DNA of 37,669 nucleotides from Pseudomonas fluorescens (GTDB taxonomy: Bacteria; Pseudomonadota; Gammaproteobacteria; Pseudomonadales; Pseudomonadaceae). Under the pieces are notes generated by a model. That model searched no databases, was not told the origin of the DNA, and saw only the letters and a list, made by a program, of their open reading frames with translations. The position numbers were made by a program, and so were the translations under genes. Shown in pieces: positions 8,514-16,641 of this stretch (position 1 is its first letter; every line of letters begins with the position of its first letter). The stretch is taken from the NCBI RefSeq assembly GCF_902497745.1, contig NZ_CABVHJ010000032.1:1-37669 (forward strand), written 5' to 3'.

Positions 8514-8789
8514 ATGAATCAAAGAACCAACGCCGAAGCCATGATCATCGGTCGCCGCAAGCTGGCGCCGCGTGCCACGCCGTATGTGTTTGCGCTGTAC
8601 ATGGCAACGATCATGGCATTTCTGATGTCGCTGGTGATCACGGCCGCCAACTCGGGAATTGATAACGACTACCTGAGTAATGCCTTGCACGCCTATAAGC
8701 TGGCGATGCCGGTGGCGTTCCTGTGCATCCTCATCGTGCGGCCGATTGTGATCAAACTGGTCGCATGGACGGTGCATCCGCATCGTTGA
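8514..8789 (+). CDS. DUF2798 family inner-membrane protein
   Basis: A 91-residue protein with two membrane helices (PYVFALYMATIMAFLMSLVI and AMPVAFLCILIVRPIVIKLV), the layout and size of DUF2798 proteins, including the conserved N-rich link and the RPIV motif at the end of helix two. The function of this family is not known. The ATG at 8514 is chosen over one 42 bases earlier because it gives the family N-terminus and has GGATGG about nine bases upstream. It is divergent from the LysR gene at 7479-8390 and could be its target. Confidence 0.8.
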   Translation: MNQRTNAEAMIIGRRKLAPRATPYVFALYMATIMAFLMSLVITAANSGIDNDYLSNALHAYKLAMPVAFLCILIVRPIVIKLVAWTVHPHR

Positions 8790-8824
8790 AAGGCCCCGTC
8801 TCAGCAGTGACTGTTCTGACGTCT

Positions 8825-8887
8825 TCGCGAGCAGGCTCGCTCCCACATTTAGACCGCGATTCCCTGTGGGAGCGAGCCTGCTCGCGA
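8825..8887. repeat. REP-like perfect inverted repeat
   Basis: Two 23-base arms (8825-8847 TCGCGAGCAGGCTCGCTCCC plus ACA, and its exact complement at 8865-8887) flank a 17-base loop. The sequence type (GCGAGCAGGCTCGCTCCCAC) is a well-known Pseudomonas REP element. It sits between the convergent ends of the DUF2798 and APH genes, where it may also terminate transcription from both sides. Confidence 0.9.
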
Positions 8888-8924
8888 ATGGCCGCACCGC
8901 CGACCCAGAGGTCTTATGGGGACC

Positions 8925-9695
8925 TCAGAAAAACTCGTCGAGCAACTGATAAAAGGCGATCCGCTGCTGATCCGGTTCCACACCATAGACCTCGAAAAAC
9001 AGCGGCAGCCACTGCGCGCCGAGGTTGTCTGTGATGCTGTGGGCAGCCAAGGCCAAATCCTGATAACGGTCAGCAACGCCCAGTCGGCCGCAGTCGACAA
9101 ACCCGCTGAAGCCGCCATTGGCAGCGAGCAGGTTGGGCAGGCACGCATCGCCATGAGTCACCACCAGATCCTCGTGCGCCGGGCGTGCGTCAAGCATTTG
9201 CTGGAACACGTCTTCGGCGGATTGCCCCAGTCGCGAATCGTCGAAGTCCTGCTCGTCAATCAAACCGGCGAGCAAGTGTTCGCGGGCCCGTGTGATCTTC
9301 TGTTCGAGACGGTGATCGAACGGGCAATTGATGATCGCGACTGCGTGCAGAGTGCGCAGCGCCTCTGCCACAAGCGTGACGATCTGCTGCGGCGAGAGGT
9401 GTTCGCTGCTGGCAAGATCCCGGCCCGGCACGGCGGTCATCAACAGCCAGTTGTGTTCCGCTTCCGTGGCGGTGTCGAGCACGCGCGGCGCCGGTAAATC
9501 GTGAGTCGCCATCCAGCGCAAGCGCTGCACTTCACCGGGCAACTCGCCCCAGGTCATCACCTGTTCGGTTTTGACGAATTGCGGCGCCGCCCCTGCAGGC
9601 GTGATCCGCCAGACATCAGCGCGGGATTCACCAATGGTCTGCTGTTCGATGGCTGCACCGGCAAACTGGCTGCGCCATGCTGCTGGGAAATCCAT
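8925..9695 (-). CDS. APH(3')-like aminoglycoside O-phosphotransferase
   Basis: A 256-residue kinase-fold protein, close to the 264-271 residues of APH(3') enzymes. It has the catalytic Brenner motif VVTHGDACLPNLL (His181, Asp183, Asn188), the metal-binding motif GFVDCGRLGVADRYQDLALA (Asp201), a nucleotide-pocket segment MTAVPGRDLA, and the C-terminal LDEFF that forms part of the aminoglycoside pocket in this family. Enzymes of this kind phosphorylate the 3'-hydroxyl of kanamycin/neomycin; whether this chromosomal copy confers resistance is unknown. The ATG at 9695 is chosen because AAGGAG lies eight bases upstream and the product then starts at the family N-terminus; longer in-frame starts to 9935 run into the neighbouring gene. 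It is divergent from the thiamine-diphosphate enzyme. Confidence 0.85.
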   Translation of the reverse strand: MDFPAAWRSQFAGAAIEQQTIGESRADVWRITPAGAAPQFVKTEQVMTWGELPGEVQRLRWMATHDLPAPRVLDTATEAEHNWLLMTAVPGRDLASSEHLSPQQIVTLVAEALRTLHAVAIINCPFDHRLEQKITRAREHLLAGLIDEQDFDDSRLGQSAEDVFQQMLDARPAHEDLVVTHGDACLPNLLAANGGFSGFVDCGRLGVADRYQDLALAAHSITDNLGAQWLPLFFEVYGVEPDQQRIAFYQLLDEFF

Positions 9696-9879
9696 GTCTT
9701 TGCTCCTTGCGATTATCGATGCGCGCATTGTGCCGTCCTGACGGTTTTGTCCGCAAACAACAACCGGCTCAGGGAAATCCATCGAAACTTCGCCGACAAG
9801 CTCACTGTCCAGACCCTTACACCTCCCGGCGGATGTTCTGTCGGGCAGCTCCATGCAGCGGAGAAAGACGAGGATCAAG

Positions 9880-11667
9880 ATGACGATGACCGTAGGAGAT
9901 TTTCTGGTTGAACGCCTTAGCCAATGGGGCGTCACGCGGATTTTTGGCTATCCGGGTGACGGCATCAACGGCGTGTTCGGCGCGCTCAGCCGGGCCAAGG
10001 GAAAAATCGAATTCATCCAGGCACGCCATGAAGAAATGGCCGCGTTCATGGCCTCGGCGCATGCCAAATTCACTGGCGAGTTGGGTGTGTGCATCGCCAC
10101 TTCCGGCCCGGGCGCCTCGCACCTGATCACCGGCCTCTACGACGCGCGGATGGATCACATGCCAGTGCTGGCCATCGTCGGCCAACAGGCACGCACGGCG
10201 CTCGGCAGTCACTATCAGCAAGAGCTTGATCTGGTGTCGATGTTCAAGGATGTCGCCGGGGCGTTTGTACAGCAGGCTTCGGCGCCTTCACAGGTGCGGC
10301 ATCTGCTTGACCGTGCAGTGCGCACCGCAGTCGGTGAGCGCCGGGTGACCGCGCTCATTCTGCCCAACGATTTGCAGGAGCTGAAATACGAAGCGCCGGC
10401 GCGCGAGCATGGCACCGCCCATTCCGGTGTCGGTTACACGAAACCGAAAGTAGTGCCGTACGACGCTGATCTGCAGCGCGCGGCCGACGTTTTGAACGCC
10501 GGAGAAAAGGTTGCGATCCTGGTCGGCGCCGGGGCATTGCAAGCGACTGATGAAGTCATCGCGGTGGCGGAAAAACTCGGCGCCGGCGTCGCCAAGGCGC
10601 TGTTGGGCAAAGCCGTGCTGCCGGACGATTTGCCTTGGGTCACCGGCAGCATCGGCCTGCTCGGCACCGAACCGAGCTACAAGCTGATGAACGAATGCGA
10701 CACCTTGCTGATGATCGGTTCGGGCTTTCCCTACGCGGAGTTTTTGCCCAAGGAAGGTCAGGCCCGTGGCGTGCAGATCGATTTGCAGCCCGACATGCTC
10801 AGCCTGCGCTATCCGATGGAGGTCAATCTGCTCGGCGACTCGACAGAAACCCTTGCCGCGTTATTGCCGCTGCTCGAACAGAAAACCTCAAACAAATGGC
10901 GCAAGAAAATCGAAGGCTGGCGCGGGAGCTGGGAGAAAACCCTGGAAAGACGTGCGATGGCTAAAGCCGACCCGGTCAACCCGCAAAGGGTGGTGTATGA
11001 GCTGTCGCCGCGCCTGCCCGATGCGGCCATCATCACCAGCGACTCCGGCTCCTGCGCCAACTGGTTTGCCCGCGATCTGAAGATCCGCCGTGGCATGCAG
11101 TGCTCATTGTCCGGTGGCCTCGCGTCCATGGGCGCCGCTGTGCCTTACGCGATTGCCGCCAAGTTTGCTTATCCCGAGCGTTCGGTGATTGCGCTGGTGG
11201 GTGATGGCGCGATGCAGATGAACAACATGGCCGAATTGATCACCGTCGCCAAATACTGGCGGCAGTGGGCAAGTCCGAAATGGATCTGCGCGGTGTTCAA
11301 CAACGAGGATCTCAATCAGGTCACGTGGGAGCAGCGGGTGATGGAGGGCGATCCGAAGTTTGAAGCTTCGCAAAGCATTCCGGACGTGCCGTATCACTTG
11401 TTCGCCATCTCCATTGGCCTGAAAGGCATTTTCGTTGATCGTGAAGAAGACGTCGCCGCTGCCTGGGAGCAGGCACTGGCCTCTGAGGTGCCGGTGCTGA
11501 TCGAGTTCAAGACCGACCCGAACGTGCCGCCGTTGCCGCCGTACATCAAACTTGAGCAGGCGAAGAAATTCGCCACGACCTTGCTCAAGGGCGATCCGGA
11601 TGAGGCCGGGGTGATCATGCAAACCGCGAAACAGGTGCTCGGCGCGGTGTTGCCCGGGAAAAAATAA
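9880..11667 (+). CDS. Thiamine-diphosphate-dependent enzyme (pyruvate oxidase / acetolactate-synthase-like)
   Basis: A 595-residue cytoplasmic enzyme with the three-domain layout of the pyruvate oxidase family. The N-terminal domain has the catalytic Glu in QARHEEMAAFMASA (about Glu51) and the GPGASHLITGLYDA segment; the central domain resembles the FAD/ADP-binding fold (GEKVAILVGAGALQ); the C-terminal domain carries the ThDP/Mg motif VGDGAMQMNNMAEL with NNEDL downstream. It could oxidise or decarboxylate a 2-oxo acid such as pyruvate, but the substrate is not determined, and the C-terminal membrane-binding peptide of E. coli PoxB is not evident. The start at 9880 (ATGACGATGACC) gives the family N-terminus and has GAGG about eight bases upstream. 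It is alone and divergent from the APH gene. Confidence 0.85.
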   Translation: MTMTVGDFLVERLSQWGVTRIFGYPGDGINGVFGALSRAKGKIEFIQARHEEMAAFMASAHAKFTGELGVCIATSGPGASHLITGLYDARMDHMPVLAIVGQQARTALGSHYQQELDLVSMFKDVAGAFVQQASAPSQVRHLLDRAVRTAVGERRVTALILPNDLQELKYEAPAREHGTAHSGVGYTKPKVVPYDADLQRAADVLNAGEKVAILVGAGALQATDEVIAVAEKLGAGVAKALLGKAVLPDDLPWVTGSIGLLGTEPSYKLMNECDTLLMIGSGFPYAEFLPKEGQARGVQIDLQPDMLSLRYPMEVNLLGDSTETLAALLPLLEQKTSNKWRKKIEGWRGSWEKTLERRAMAKADPVNPQRVVYELSPRLPDAAIITSDSGSCANWFARDLKIRRGMQCSLSGGLASMGAAVPYAIAAKFAYPERSVIALVGDGAMQMNNMAELITVAKYWRQWASPKWICAVFNNEDLNQVTWEQRVMEGDPKFEASQSIPDVPYHLFAISIGLKGIFVDREEDVAAAWEQALASEVPVLIEFKTDPNVPPLPPYIKLEQAKKFATTLLKGDPDEAGVIMQTAKQVLGAVLPGKK

Positions 11668-11726
11668 CCGCTTAACGCGGAGGTTTGATCGGTCCCACGC
11701 GCAGCAAAGGAATGCAGCCCTTGAGG

Positions 11727-11751
11727 CATTCCCACGCAGAGCGTGGGAATG
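11727..11751. repeat. Short perfect palindrome upstream of the DUF72 gene
   Basis: CATTCCCACGC, loop AGA, GCGTGGGAATG: 11-base arms with no mismatch. It is of a type common between Pseudomonas genes and lies 60 bases past the end of the thiamine-diphosphate enzyme, where it may act as its terminator hairpin (no T-run). Confidence 0.75.
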
Positions 11752-11768
11752 ATCAGCGCGTACAGATC

Positions 11769-11784
11769 AGGAGGTGTGTTTTTG
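11769..11784 (+). promoter_or_regulatory. Strong Shine-Dalgarno deciding a TTG start
   Basis: AGGAGG at 11769-11774 lies seven bases before the TTG at 11782. The upstream in-frame ATG at 11743 has no such site and lies inside the palindrome, and the GTG at 11776 is too close to the site. The TTG start also gives a protein beginning exactly at the family core IFIGCAGWSL. Confidence 0.75.
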
Positions 11785-12552
11785 ATTTTTATCGGCTGCG
11801 CAGGCTGGAGTCTGGGGCGCGAGCATTGGCCGGCATTTGCGGCTGACGGTACGCACTTGCAGCGCTACGCTTCGCGCCTCAACTGCGTGGAAATCAACAG
11901 CTCGTTCTACCGTCCGCATCGTCGACAAACCTATGAGCGTTGGGCCGACGGCGTACCGGAGGCTTTCCGCTTTTCGGTGAAAATACCCAAACACATCACC
12001 CATGAATTGCGCCTGGCGGGTTGCGAGGCGGCGTTGGATAAATTTCTGGCTGAATGCGGCGGTCTGGGCGAGCGCCTGGGTTGCCTGCTCGTGCAATTGC
12101 CGCCATCGCTGGCATTCGACGAAACCATCGCCGAAGCCTTCTTCGTGACATTGCGCCAGCGCTTCTGCTGCGCCGTGGTACTTGAGCCACGGCATGCATC
12201 GTGGGTCAGCGCTGAGCCGATGTTGATGACTTGTCAGATCGCCCAAGCGGCCGTCGATCCCTCGCGCATCAGCAGTGATGCTGCGCCCAGTGGCTGGGCG
12301 GGAACCCGATATTGGCGCCTGCACGGTTCACCGCGCATTTACCACAGCGCCTACGATTCACCTTACCTGCATAATCTCGCACAAGCCTTGCAGTCAGCGG
12401 CTGCAGCAAGTGCGGCGACCTGGTGCATTTTCGACAACACCGTCAGCGGCGCAGCACTGAGCAACGCTTTGACGCTGGCCACACTGACGGCCGATTGGGA
12501 GCCGATATGTGCGGCCGTGAAACTCAACCCGGCGAAGCAGCCCTCACCCTAA
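11782..12552 (+). CDS. DUF72 (YecE-like) family protein
   Basis: A 256-residue TIM-barrel-like protein of the DUF72 family. Characteristic blocks are FIGCAGWSLGREHWP at the start, LNCVEINSSFYRPHRRQTYERW, FRFSVKIPKHITHELRL, LGCLLVQLPPSLAFDE and WAGTRYWRLHGSPRIYHSAY. The family's biochemical function is not established. The start is the TTG at 11782, preceded by a strong ribosome-binding site. The last residues (about KQPSP) and the stop codon are encoded by the inserted repeat that begins near 12541, so the natural C-terminus may have been altered. Confidence 0.85.
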   Translation: MIFIGCAGWSLGREHWPAFAADGTHLQRYASRLNCVEINSSFYRPHRRQTYERWADGVPEAFRFSVKIPKHITHELRLAGCEAALDKFLAECGGLGERLGCLLVQLPPSLAFDETIAEAFFVTLRQRFCCAVVLEPRHASWVSAEPMLMTCQIAQAAVDPSRISSDAAPSGWAGTRYWRLHGSPRIYHSAYDSPYLHNLAQALQSAAAASAATWCIFDNTVSGAALSNALTLATLTADWEPICAAVKLNPAKQPSP

Positions 12553-12812
12553 CCCTCTCCCAGAGGGAGAGGGGACTGACCGAGGTGTTCATGCAAGTTA
12601 CGCCGACCTGAAAGACTGAGGTGAACTCAAGCTCAGAAAAGCCTACAAATCGGCTCTTTCCCCTCGTGCCTGGGGGAGAGGGGACTGATCGAGGTGTTTG
12701 TGCAAATAACGCCGACTTGAAAGACCGAGTTGAACGCAAGATTTGAAGAGCACACAAACCGGCTCCCTTTCCCCCTCGCCCCTGGGGGAGAGGGCTGGGG
12801 TGAGGGGGGGGG
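12541..12812. repeat. Repeat element with terminal inverted repeats and internal ~109-bp tandem units
   Basis: The left end CCCTCACCCTAACCCTCTCC is mirrored by GGGAGAGGGCTGGGGTGAGGG-type sequence at about 12788-12809, giving terminal inverted repeats. Inside, two diverged units starting GACTGA(C/T)CGAGGTGTT at 12574 and 12683 repeat with a period of 109 bases. The core is the same as in the arrays at 1-252 and 21770-21990, here mostly in the opposite orientation. It fills the gap between the DUF72 gene, which it enters, and the small acidic gene; there is no other gene in 12553-12849. Confidence 0.8.
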
Positions 12813-12849
12813 GAGATCCAGCAGACCGTTGCGATCGCCAGCAAAACCA

Positions 12850-13065
12850 CTAATTTCCGTCGGCCACTTTGCGCTCGATCTCATCGATCTTGCGCTGCAG
12901 CGTCTCGGCGTCCTGCTCCTTCACTCGGGTGGACGAGGGCGTGATGACCTTATCCACGGCTTCGGTGTCATCGTCCCGGTCTTCAAGATCGCGCTCGACC
13001 ACATTCACCGGTTTGCCGGACGTGTCGGTGGGCGGGGCGTTCGGGGTTTTATCGTCGCTGTTCAT
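12850..13065 (-). CDS. Small highly charged protein of unknown function
   Basis: A 71-residue protein with no membrane segment, rich in Asp, Glu, Lys and Arg. The N-terminal half (about 1-45) looks disordered (Pro, Thr, Asp), while the C-terminal part (EQDAETLQRKIDEIERKVAD) has heptad spacing and may form a short coiled coil. I do not recognise a named family. The start at 13065 has GGAGGT about ten bases upstream (on the minus strand CTGGAGGTCACCAACATG), which supports it as a real gene. It lies between the repeat element and the MHS transporter and probably has its own promoter. Confidence 0.65.
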   Translation of the reverse strand: MNSDDKTPNAPPTDTSGKPVNVVERDLEDRDDDTEAVDKVITPSSTRVKEQDAETLQRKIDEIERKVADGN

Positions 13066-13183
13066 GTTGGTGACCTCCAGTTGTGTAAACATTGGAGGCA
13101 GGCAGTGCGGCAGGCGTTCGATATTTTTGCCGGGTTGTGCCGAATGGCGCCCTCCCGCGATGGAGAGGGCGCACTGACGGTTT

Positions 13184-14863
13184 TCAGTCTTTGAGAATGT
13201 CGCGATCCTTGGTTTCCGGCAGGAAGAACGTGCCCAGTACCGCCGTCATCACCGCAATCACGATCGGATACCACAAGCCGTAATAGATATCCCCGGTCGC
13301 GGCAACCATGGCGAACGCCACCGTCGGCAGGAAGCCGCCGAACCAGCCGTTGCCGATGTGATAGGGCAGCGACATTGAGGTGTAGCGGATGCGGGTCGGG
13401 AACAGCTCGACCAGCCACGCCGCGATCGGGCCGTAGACCATGGTTACGTAGATCACCAGCACGGTGAGCAGGAGCAGAACCATCGGGTAATTGGTTTTCG
13501 CCGGGTCGGCTTTCTCCGGATAACCGGCCTCCTTGAGTGCGGTGCCGAGGGTCGCGGTGAACGCATCATTGCGCGTCTTGAAGTCGGCGGCTGGCAGGGC
13601 GCTGCCTTCAAAACTCTCGACGACTTTGTCACCGATGCGCACTTGCGCGATGGTGCCCGGCTCCGCAATCACGTTCTCATAGGGAATCGCCCGTTTTGCC
13701 AGCAAGGTCTTGGCCAGGTCGCAGGAGCTGGTGAATTTGGCCTTGCCCACCGGGTCGAACTGGAACGAGCACTGGTCGGGGTTGGCGATGACTTTGACCG
13801 GGTTCTTCTCCTGAGCGATGAACACATCGGGGTTACCGTACTGGGTCAGCGCGTGGAAGATCGGGAAGTAGGTCAGCGCCGCCAGAATACAGCCGACCAT
13901 GATGATCGGCTTGCGCCCGATGCGGTCAGATAGGCTGCCGAATATCACGAAAAACGGCGTGCCGATCAGCAGCGAACCGGCGATCAGCAGGTTGGCGGTT
14001 TGCGGGTCGATCTTCAGCGTTTGCAGCAAGAAGAACAGCGCGTAGAACTGCCCGGTGTACCAGACCACCGCTTGCCCGGCCGTACCGCCGAGCAGCGACA
14101 TGATCACCACTTTGAGGTTGTCCCAGCGCGCGAAGGACTCGGTCAGTGGCGCTTTCGACGCCTTGCCTTCGGCCTTCATTTTCTGGAACACCGGCGACTC
14201 GCTCAGTTGCAGGCGAATGTACACCGAGACGATCAGCAGCAGGATCGACAACAGAAACGGTATCCGCCAGCCCCACGCTTCGAAGGCTTCAGTGCCCAGC
14301 GCAGTGCGGCAGGCGAGGATCACCAGCAGCGACAGAAACAGCCCAAGGGTCGCGGTGGTTTGAATCCACGAGGTGAAGAAGCCGCGTTTGTTGCGCGGCG
14401 CATGTTCGGCCACATAAGTCGCTGCGCCGCCATACTCACCGCCCAGCGCCAAACCTTGTAGCAAACGCAGAGTGATGAGAATGACCGGCGCGGCGACGCC
14501 AATGGTCGCGTAACCGGGCAAAATACCGACGATCGCTGTCGACACACCCATGATGACGATGGTGATGAGGAACGTGTGCTTGCGCCCGATCATGTCGCCG
14601 AGCCGGCCGAACACTATCGCCCCGAATGGCCGCACCGCGAACCCCGCTGCAAACGCCAGCAGGGCAAAGATAAACGCAGTGGTTTCATTGACGCCGGCAA
14701 AGAAGTGTTTGGCGATAATCGCCGCCAGTGAGCCGTAGAGGTAAAAGTCGTACCACTCGAAAACCGTGCCCAAGGACGAAGCGAAGATGACCTTGCGCTC
14801 CTCCTTGGTGATGCCGCCGCTGCGCGGTGGACTGCCGGTGGATGCTGTGTCGATTGTGGCCAT
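13184..14863 (-). CDS. MFS transporter, metabolite:proton symporter (MHS) family
   Basis: A 559-residue carrier of twelve predicted membrane helices. MHS features include SSLGTVFEWYDFYLYG in helix one, FGRLGDMIGRKHTFL between helices two and three, LRLLQGLALGGEYGGAATYVAEHAP, and FGSLSDRIGRKPII in the second half. Relatives (ProP, ShiA, KgtP) import osmolytes or organic acids with protons. The protein is over 100 residues longer than these because of an insert at about 342-460, predicted periplasmic, between membrane helices of the C-terminal half; it holds two cysteines (365 and 381) that could form a disulfide. The substrate is unknown. The ATG at 14863 has GGAG nine bases upstream. It appears to be a single-gene unit. 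Confidence 0.88.
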   Translation of the reverse strand: MATIDTASTGSPPRSGGITKEERKVIFASSLGTVFEWYDFYLYGSLAAIIAKHFFAGVNETTAFIFALLAFAAGFAVRPFGAIVFGRLGDMIGRKHTFLITIVIMGVSTAIVGILPGYATIGVAAPVILITLRLLQGLALGGEYGGAATYVAEHAPRNKRGFFTSWIQTTATLGLFLSLLVILACRTALGTEAFEAWGWRIPFLLSILLLIVSVYIRLQLSESPVFQKMKAEGKASKAPLTESFARWDNLKVVIMSLLGGTAGQAVVWYTGQFYALFFLLQTLKIDPQTANLLIAGSLLIGTPFFVIFGSLSDRIGRKPIIMVGCILAALTYFPIFHALTQYGNPDVFIAQEKNPVKVIANPDQCSFQFDPVGKAKFTSSCDLAKTLLAKRAIPYENVIAEPGTIAQVRIGDKVVESFEGSALPAADFKTRNDAFTATLGTALKEAGYPEKADPAKTNYPMVLLLLTVLVIYVTMVYGPIAAWLVELFPTRIRYTSMSLPYHIGNGWFGGFLPTVAFAMVAATGDIYYGLWYPIVIAVMTAVLGTFFLPETKDRDILKD

Positions 14864-15052
14864 GGGTGTTCTCCGTCGTGCTTATTGTCGTAGGCCGGAG
14901 TCCCCCCATTACTGCTTATCGCACTCTGGCCTTGTGGCGTATGCCGCAACTGCTCTCGCGTGAAACTTGCACAGTCTGACCGCCTCGCATTGCTGCAAGG
15001 TTTCCTGAAGCATAATCAGCTTTTGCCAGATATCCAGCCGTCGGCCTGCCTA

Positions 15053-15820
15053 CTAGGCCTTGACCCAGCGCTGACGACTCCACGCACTCAGCCAGTCGAC
15101 CACAAACACCAGCACCAGCATTGCCAGAATCACCGTACTCGCTTGCGCTTCCTGAAACAGGCTGAGGCTGACATAGAGCATCTGCCCAAGCCCGCCGGCA
15201 CCGACAAAACCCAGCACGCTGGCCATACGGATGTTGTTTTCCCAACGATACAGAATGTAGGCGAGCAGTTGCGGTGCAAGGTTCGGCAGCGTGCCGTAAC
15301 AGAAGGCAAGGAGCGGATTGCCGCCCTGCAACCGAATGGCTTCGGCCGGTTGCGGCGGCGTATTTTCCAGCGCTTCGGCAAACAACCGGCCAAGCACGCC
15401 GGTGGTGTGCAGGGCGAGGGCGAGGGTGCCGGCGTTCGGGCCGAGGCCGGCGGCAAGCACCATCAGTGCGGCCCAGACCAGTTCCGGAATCGCCCGCAAG
15501 GCGTTGAGCAGCAGTCGCGAGGCACTTTGCAGCGGCCAGCCAAAACGCCCGGCGGCGGGCAGCGCCAGGACGATGCCGAACACGGCGGCGAGCAGTGTAC
15601 CGAGGGCCGACATCGCCAACGTTTCCAGCGAACCGTGGAAGATTGCCTTGAGGTAATCGGCGCTCAGATCCGGGCTGAGAAAGCGCTGCACGTAAGCGCC
15701 CATCTGCTTCAGACTGGTGGCGCTGCCCAGTTCGCCAAGATCCAGCCCCAGATAAACGAAGGAGGCGATGACTGCCGCTGCAATGCCCGCGATCAGCAGC
15801 AGGTTGATCAGGCGATTCAT
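15053..15820 (-). CDS. phnE: ABC transporter permease, PhnE-like (second permease)
   Basis: A 255-residue inner-membrane permease with about six helices. The EAA-type cytoplasmic loop that contacts the ATPase is EALENTPPQPAEAIRLQGG, followed by FCYGTLPNLAPQLLAYILYRWE and VLGFVGAGGLGQML, all typical of PhnE permeases of the phosphonate class. The start at 15820 overlaps the stop of the preceding permease (ATGA), so the pair is translationally coupled and probably forms a heterodimeric channel. It is the last gene of the binding protein-ATPase-permease-permease operon. Confidence 0.88.
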   Translation of the reverse strand: MNRLINLLLIAGIAAAVIASFVYLGLDLGELGSATSLKQMGAYVQRFLSPDLSADYLKAIFHGSLETLAMSALGTLLAAVFGIVLALPAAGRFGWPLQSASRLLLNALRAIPELVWAALMVLAAGLGPNAGTLALALHTTGVLGRLFAEALENTPPQPAEAIRLQGGNPLLAFCYGTLPNLAPQLLAYILYRWENNIRMASVLGFVGAGGLGQMLYVSLSLFQEAQASTVILAMLVLVFVVDWLSAWSRQRWVKA

Positions 15821-16641
15821 GTCAGCCTCCAGCGCAGCAAGCGGCTGAGTTGGTCGGCGGCCAATACCAGAATCAGGAAGCACAGCAGAATACTGGCGAC
15901 TTCACCGCCGGCGAACATGCGGATCGACAGGTCGATCTGCTGACCCAAACCTCCGGCGCCAACAAACCCCATCACCACCGACGCACGGATCGCACATTCC
16001 CAGCGATAAACCGTGTAGGAGAGCAGTTCCCCGGCGACATTGGGCAACGTGCCGTAAGCAAACGCCGCCAGTCGGCCGCTGCCCGCCTGCAACAGCGCGT
16101 GCGCCGGGCGCTGATCAGTGGACTCGAAAATCTCCGCGTAGACCTTGCCGAGCATGCCGCTGTACGTGATGGCGATCGCCAACACACCTGCCGCCGGACC
16201 AAGTCCAACAGCGCGGACAAACAACAGCGCCCAGACGATTTCCGGCACGCTGCGCAAAAAAATCAGCAAACCGCGAATAGGCCAGCGCAGCAGACGCCCC
16301 AGTCGACTGGGCAAGCCACCGCGCGAGGCGGCAGACAGCGACAGCGCACGACTGGCAATCAGGCCGGCCGGTATCGCCAACACCAACGCCAATGCCATGC
16401 CGGCGGTGGCGATGGCCAGGGTTTGCAGGGTGGCTTTGAACAGTAGCTGGAGAAACGCTTCGTCGTGCGCAGGCGGCCAGAATTGCGCGACAAAACGGCC
16501 CATTTCATTCTGGCTGTCGGGCAGCAACACGCCCAGATCCAGCTCGCTGAGCTGAACGCCCGGCCACAGCAAGGCTATTGCCAGCAACGTCAGCAACAAT
16601 CGCGGCCACGCCGCCGGATCGCGTGAATCGGCTTTCAGCAT
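15817..16641 (-). CDS. phnE: ABC transporter permease, PhnE-like (first permease)
   Basis: A 274-residue permease with an N-terminal hydrophobic segment (WPRLLLTLLAIALLWPGV) and the conserved coupling loop EIFESTDQRPAHALLQAGS followed by FAYGTLPNVAGELLSYTVYRWE and VMGFVGAGGLGQQID. It is homologous to the next permease in the operon. The ATG at 16641 overlaps the end of the ATPase gene by seven bases; longer open frame upstream is antisense-like reading of the ATPase gene and is not used. The product works with its neighbour as the membrane channel of the importer. Confidence 0.88.
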   Translation of the reverse strand: MLKADSRDPAAWPRLLLTLLAIALLWPGVQLSELDLGVLLPDSQNEMGRFVAQFWPPAHDEAFLQLLFKATLQTLAIATAGMALALVLAIPAGLIASRALSLSAASRGGLPSRLGRLLRWPIRGLLIFLRSVPEIVWALLFVRAVGLGPAAGVLAIAITYSGMLGKVYAEIFESTDQRPAHALLQAGSGRLAAFAYGTLPNVAGELLSYTVYRWECAIRASVVMGFVGAGGLGQQIDLSIRMFAGGEVASILLCFLILVLAADQLSRLLRWRLT

